A stretch of 6,888 bases of DNA from Bacteroidota bacterium (GTDB lineage: Bacteria > Bacteroidota > Bacteroidia > CAILMK01): contig JABDEJ010000097.1 of assembly GCA_013287095.1 (NCBI GenBank), positions 1 through 6,888 of the forward strand, in the 5' to 3' direction. Under the pieces are notes generated by a model that made no database searches, was not told the DNA's origin, and saw only the letters and a program-made list of their open reading frames with translations. Of the stretch, positions 5,794 to 6,888 are shown one piece after another. Numbering within the stretch: the stretch's first letter is position 1; the number at the start of each line of letters is the position of its first letter. The translations under genes were made by a program, and so were the position numbers.

Positions 5794-5862
5794 AGAGAAA
5801 TTCAGGACAAAGACATTTTGTTAAATCATCATAACTATTTGATCTAAAATATTTTACAATTT

Positions 5863-5878
5863 TTGGCACGAAAATTGT
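5863..5878 (+). promoter_or_regulatory. Candidate sigma-54 (RpoN) promoter
   Basis: TTGGCACG-AAAA-TTGT matches the sigma-54 -24/-12 consensus (TGGCACG-N4-TTGC) at every conserved base except the final C, with correct GG-N10 spacing. Transcription would start near 5890, a few bases before the ATG at 5894 or 16 before the ATG at 5906. The site is also the centre of an inverted repeat: ACAATTTT (5856-5863) and AAAATTGT (5871-5878) flank TGGCACG, so a repressor site is an alternative reading. No upstream activator site was recognised. Confidence 0.45.
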
Positions 5879-5893
5879 TAAAACTCAAGCATA

Positions 5894-6052
5894 ATGGAAA
5901 AGAAAATGGTCAAGCTATATTTATATATCCCCGAAAACACAAGAGAATTAAGTCTTGTAGCCCGTAAACGCGCCGCCCGCCAAACCCTCATCAAAAACCT
6001 TGAGAAATACAGTAAAGAGAAAGGTAAGGATTCTGTAAAAAAGGATGGCTGA
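5894..6052 (+). CDS. Small basic hypothetical protein (52 aa)
   Basis: I do not recognise this protein. The frame from ATG 5894 gives 52 residues (MEKKMVKLYLYIPENTRELS at the start) and then a Lys/Arg-rich, probably helical stretch (VARKRAARQTLIKNLEKYSK) ending KKDG. There is no signal peptide or membrane segment. An internal ATG at 5906 is an alternative start (48 aa) preceded by the A-rich GGAAAAGAAA. Support for a real gene comes from the candidate sigma-54 promoter directly upstream and a natural amino-acid composition; against it are the short length and repeat-rich surroundings. The charge would suit nucleic-acid or acidic-partner binding, but that is only a guess from composition. Confidence 0.45.
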   Translation: MEKKMVKLYLYIPENTRELSLVARKRAARQTLIKNLEKYSKEKGKDSVKKDG

Positions 6053-6080
6053 GCGCCCGCTTTCTCATATAAGCGAGTCT

Positions 6081-6150
6081 TAAGGAATCAGATTTCTAGC
6101 TTCGTACCTTCGCTCGAAATGACAAAGGCCAGCTGACCCCTGATTCCTTA
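6081..6150. repeat. Inverted repeat TAAGGAATCAG / CTGATTCCTTA between the small ORF and osmC
   Basis: The perfect 11-bp arms at 6081-6091 and 6140-6150 enclose 48 bases that include GATTTCTAGCTTCGTACC and CGCTCGAAATGACAAAG, phrases of a type I recognise from repeat DNA in this phylum. The arms belong to the same GGAATCAG motif as the low-complexity repeats at 600 and 5476. The structure separates the convergent small ORF and osmC. The long loop and missing T-tract argue against a classical terminator. Confidence 0.65.
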
Positions 6151-6158
6151 CCCCTGAT

Positions 6159-6599
6159 TTATCCCAATTTCGCCCTCATGGTTATTGGCACAGCAGACAA
6201 AGCCACGGAAATGGGACAGCCTATTTTGGCATTGTTGGCCAGTTCCTGGAATTTGTCTTCGGTAATGTCCGGGATGGTGCCGGAAACCTCAAGGTTTATG
6301 TTTGTGATCCTATTGGCGCTTTCTACCTTTTCAATTGTCACAGTCGCTTCGGTTTTCAATTCCGTAGCAGTAAACCCTGCCATATTCAACTGAGCACTTA
6401 AAGCCATCGTAAAGCAGCCCGAATGTGCCGCAGCTATAAGTTCTTCCGGGTTGGTACCCATTTTGCCATCTTCGCTCACAAATCTTGTTGCAAAAGAATA
6501 CGGGGTATCGTTCAATACGCCACTGGTAGAAGTAATTTTGCCGCTACCTTCTTTAACGGTGCCGTTCCATACGGCTGATGCTTTTCTGTTAAATGCCAT
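6159..6599 (-). CDS. osmC: OsmC family peroxiredoxin
   Basis: OsmC proteins are cytosolic homodimeric thiol peroxidases that reduce organic hydroperoxides and are typically induced by osmotic or oxidative stress. The 146-residue length fits the family (E. coli OsmC is 143), and the whole protein aligns by eye: AVWNGTVKEGSGKITSTSGV, the conserved Arg in TRF (R39), GTNPEELIAAAHSGCFTMAL with the catalytic Cys62, and the second Cys128 in NNAKIGCPIS. The Glu pair before the first Cys (E52/E53) is present. The match is closer to the OsmC subfamily than to Ohr. The ATG at 6599 follows an A-rich leader without a strong Shine-Dalgarno sequence. Transcription is probably from the TACATTTG promoter about 31 bases upstream. 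It appears monocistronic; the next minus-strand gene upstream ends in its own terminator. Confidence 0.95.
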   Translation of the reverse strand: MAFNRKASAVWNGTVKEGSGKITSTSGVLNDTPYSFATRFVSEDGKMGTNPEELIAAAHSGCFTMALSAQLNMAGFTATELKTEATVTIEKVESANRITNINLEVSGTIPDITEDKFQELANNAKIGCPISVALSAVPITMRAKLG

Positions 6600-6629
6600 G
6601 ATTGATTTCTTTTAATAATTGTTAAAATG

Positions 6630-6637
6630 CAAATGTA
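6630..6637 (-). promoter_or_regulatory. Bacteroidota -7 promoter element of osmC
   Basis: On the minus strand the sequence reads TACATTTG, an exact match to the Bacteroidota housekeeping -7 consensus TAnnTTTG. It would start transcription near 6623, giving a leader of about 24 bases before the osmC ATG. A -33 TTTG box is not well matched: the upstream DNA is the pyrimidine-rich TTCGCTTTC repeat, with only TTCG near the expected place. Confidence 0.6.
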
Positions 6638-6647
6638 AGGGAAAAGA

Positions 6648-6676
6648 AAGCGAAGGAAGAGAGCGAAGAGCGAAGG
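6648..6676 (-). repeat. CGCTCTTCGCTCTC-type low-complexity repeat
   Basis: Read on the minus strand this is a run of CTTCGCTCT units, closely resembling the plus-strand run at 672-700. It directly overlaps the expected -33 region of the osmC promoter, so it may have inserted or expanded there. Confidence 0.6.
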
Positions 6677-6703
6677 AATAGAAATTAGTGTGTTTGCTCC
6701 TTC

Positions 6704-6732
6704 ATAGAGACAAGGCATTGCCTCGTCTCTAT
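6704..6732. repeat. Intergenic palindrome with ATAGAGAC ends
   Basis: ATAGAGACAAGGCA (6704-6717) and TGCCTCGTCTCTAT (6719-6732) pair over 14 positions with one mismatch and a single-base loop. Palindromes ending in TAGAGAC/GTCTCTA are a repeat type I recall from intergenic DNA of Bacteroidota and some other phyla. With no T-tract following, a terminator role is less likely. Confidence 0.7.
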
Positions 6733-6749
6733 ACGAAATAATACCAGCA

Positions 6750-6789
6750 TTAAAATAACAAAACCCCGCCGTATGTACGGGCGGGGCTT
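6750..6789 (-). terminator. Rho-independent terminator of the last gene
   Basis: On the minus strand, CCCCGCC (6786-6780) and GGCGGGG (6770-6764) form a 7-bp all-GC stem around a 9-base loop, followed by TTTTGTTATTTTA. The stem can be extended by A-T and G-U pairs at its base. It lies about 34 bases after the stop codon at 6820-6822, so it ends that gene and isolates it from osmC downstream. The plus strand lacks a T-run, so it acts in one direction only. Confidence 0.88.
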
Positions 6790-6819
6790 GCATAAAAGTA
6801 ATTATGTTTCCAGCAAAAC

Positions 6820-6888
6820 CTATTTCGTTGCAGGAGCAGGAGTAGTTTTAGTTGTTGTGCTTTTAGTAGTCTTACCATTTTTGGTTTT
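6820..6888 (-). CDS. C-terminal end of a Lys/Thr-rich protein (5' part beyond the window)
   Basis: Reading on the minus strand from 6888 gives 22 residues (KTKNGKTTKS, TTTKTTPAPATK) and a TAG stop. The Lys/Thr tail ending in a Pro-Ala motif is typical of low-complexity, probably disordered, C-termini; it is too little to assign a family. The well-placed terminator at 6750-6789 supports a real gene ending here. Candidates such as a histone-like DNA-binding protein or a small secreted protein with a KT-rich tail are guesses. Confidence 0.65.
   Translation of the reverse strand, partial: KTKNGKTTKSTTTKTTPAPATK

Noticed and set aside
5582..5824. 80-codon plus-strand reading frame
   Set aside because: It lies entirely across the nested inverted repeats and the two hairpins. 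The translation reflects repeat sequence, so a protein is unlikely.
6512..6793. 93-codon minus-strand reading frame overlapping the start of osmC
   Set aside because: It spans the terminator, the ATAGAGAC palindrome, the osmC promoter and the osmC 5' end in another frame; it is a shadow.
1..6888. tRNA, rRNA, riboswitch or 4.5S RNA genes
   Set aside because: No cloverleaf, conserved rRNA segment or recognisable riboswitch core was seen on either strand by reading; a covariance-model search was not possible here.

Overview
The window looks like a chromosomal segment of a Bacteroidota bacterium, plausibly from the Chitinophagaceae/Sphingobacteriia side of the phylum. The main reasons are a long secreted protein ending in a gliding-motility-type (type IX secretion, type B) sorting domain, a Bacteroidota-style Ffh, a TAnnTTTG-type promoter element, weak or absent Shine-Dalgarno sequences, and intergenic DNA packed with short palindromic and low-complexity repeats. 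The taxonomic placement is inferred; no rRNA or tRNA gene is present.

Layout, left to right: (1) 2-589, the 3' part of ffh (signal recognition particle GTPase, M domain), plus strand. (2) 590-1389, about 800 bp with no convincing intact gene. It holds a low-complexity repeat block, an 81-bp inverted-repeat element with CGCAGAT repeats, a 7-bp-period tandem repeat, and a possible decayed minus-strand gene end with a perfect 10-bp hairpin inside it. (3) 1390-2427, an intact DUF1016/YhcG-type PDDEXK nuclease gene whose coding sequence contains a perfect 35-bp palindrome. (4) 2428-2503, a short convergent gap holding one copy of a REP-like palindrome. (5) 2504-5095 minus, an 863-residue secreted protein with propeller-like repeats, a PKD domain, three Ig-like modules and a T9SS sorting domain. 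(6) 5096-5893, about 800 bp of repeats: four more copies of the same palindrome, partly as a decayed tandem array, a low-complexity block almost identical to the one at 613-653, and a nested inverted-repeat element with two further hairpins. (7) 5894-6052, a small 52-codon ORF behind a sequence resembling a sigma-54 promoter. (8) 6159-6599 minus, osmC, with a good Bacteroidota promoter. (9) 6704-6790, a palindromic repeat and a strong rho-independent terminator serving the last gene, of which only the Lys/Thr-rich C-terminus (6820-6888 minus) is in the window.

The genes do not form an evident operon or pathway. Housekeeping or stress functions (ffh, osmC) flank an accessory stretch with an orphan nuclease-family gene and a large cell-surface or secreted protein. 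The accessory part is bracketed by copies of one palindromic repeat: a 26-bp perfect direct repeat lies just outside each end of the surface-protein gene. The most unusual content is this repeat network rather than any single protein. No transposase, integrase, CRISPR array or structural RNA gene is visible.
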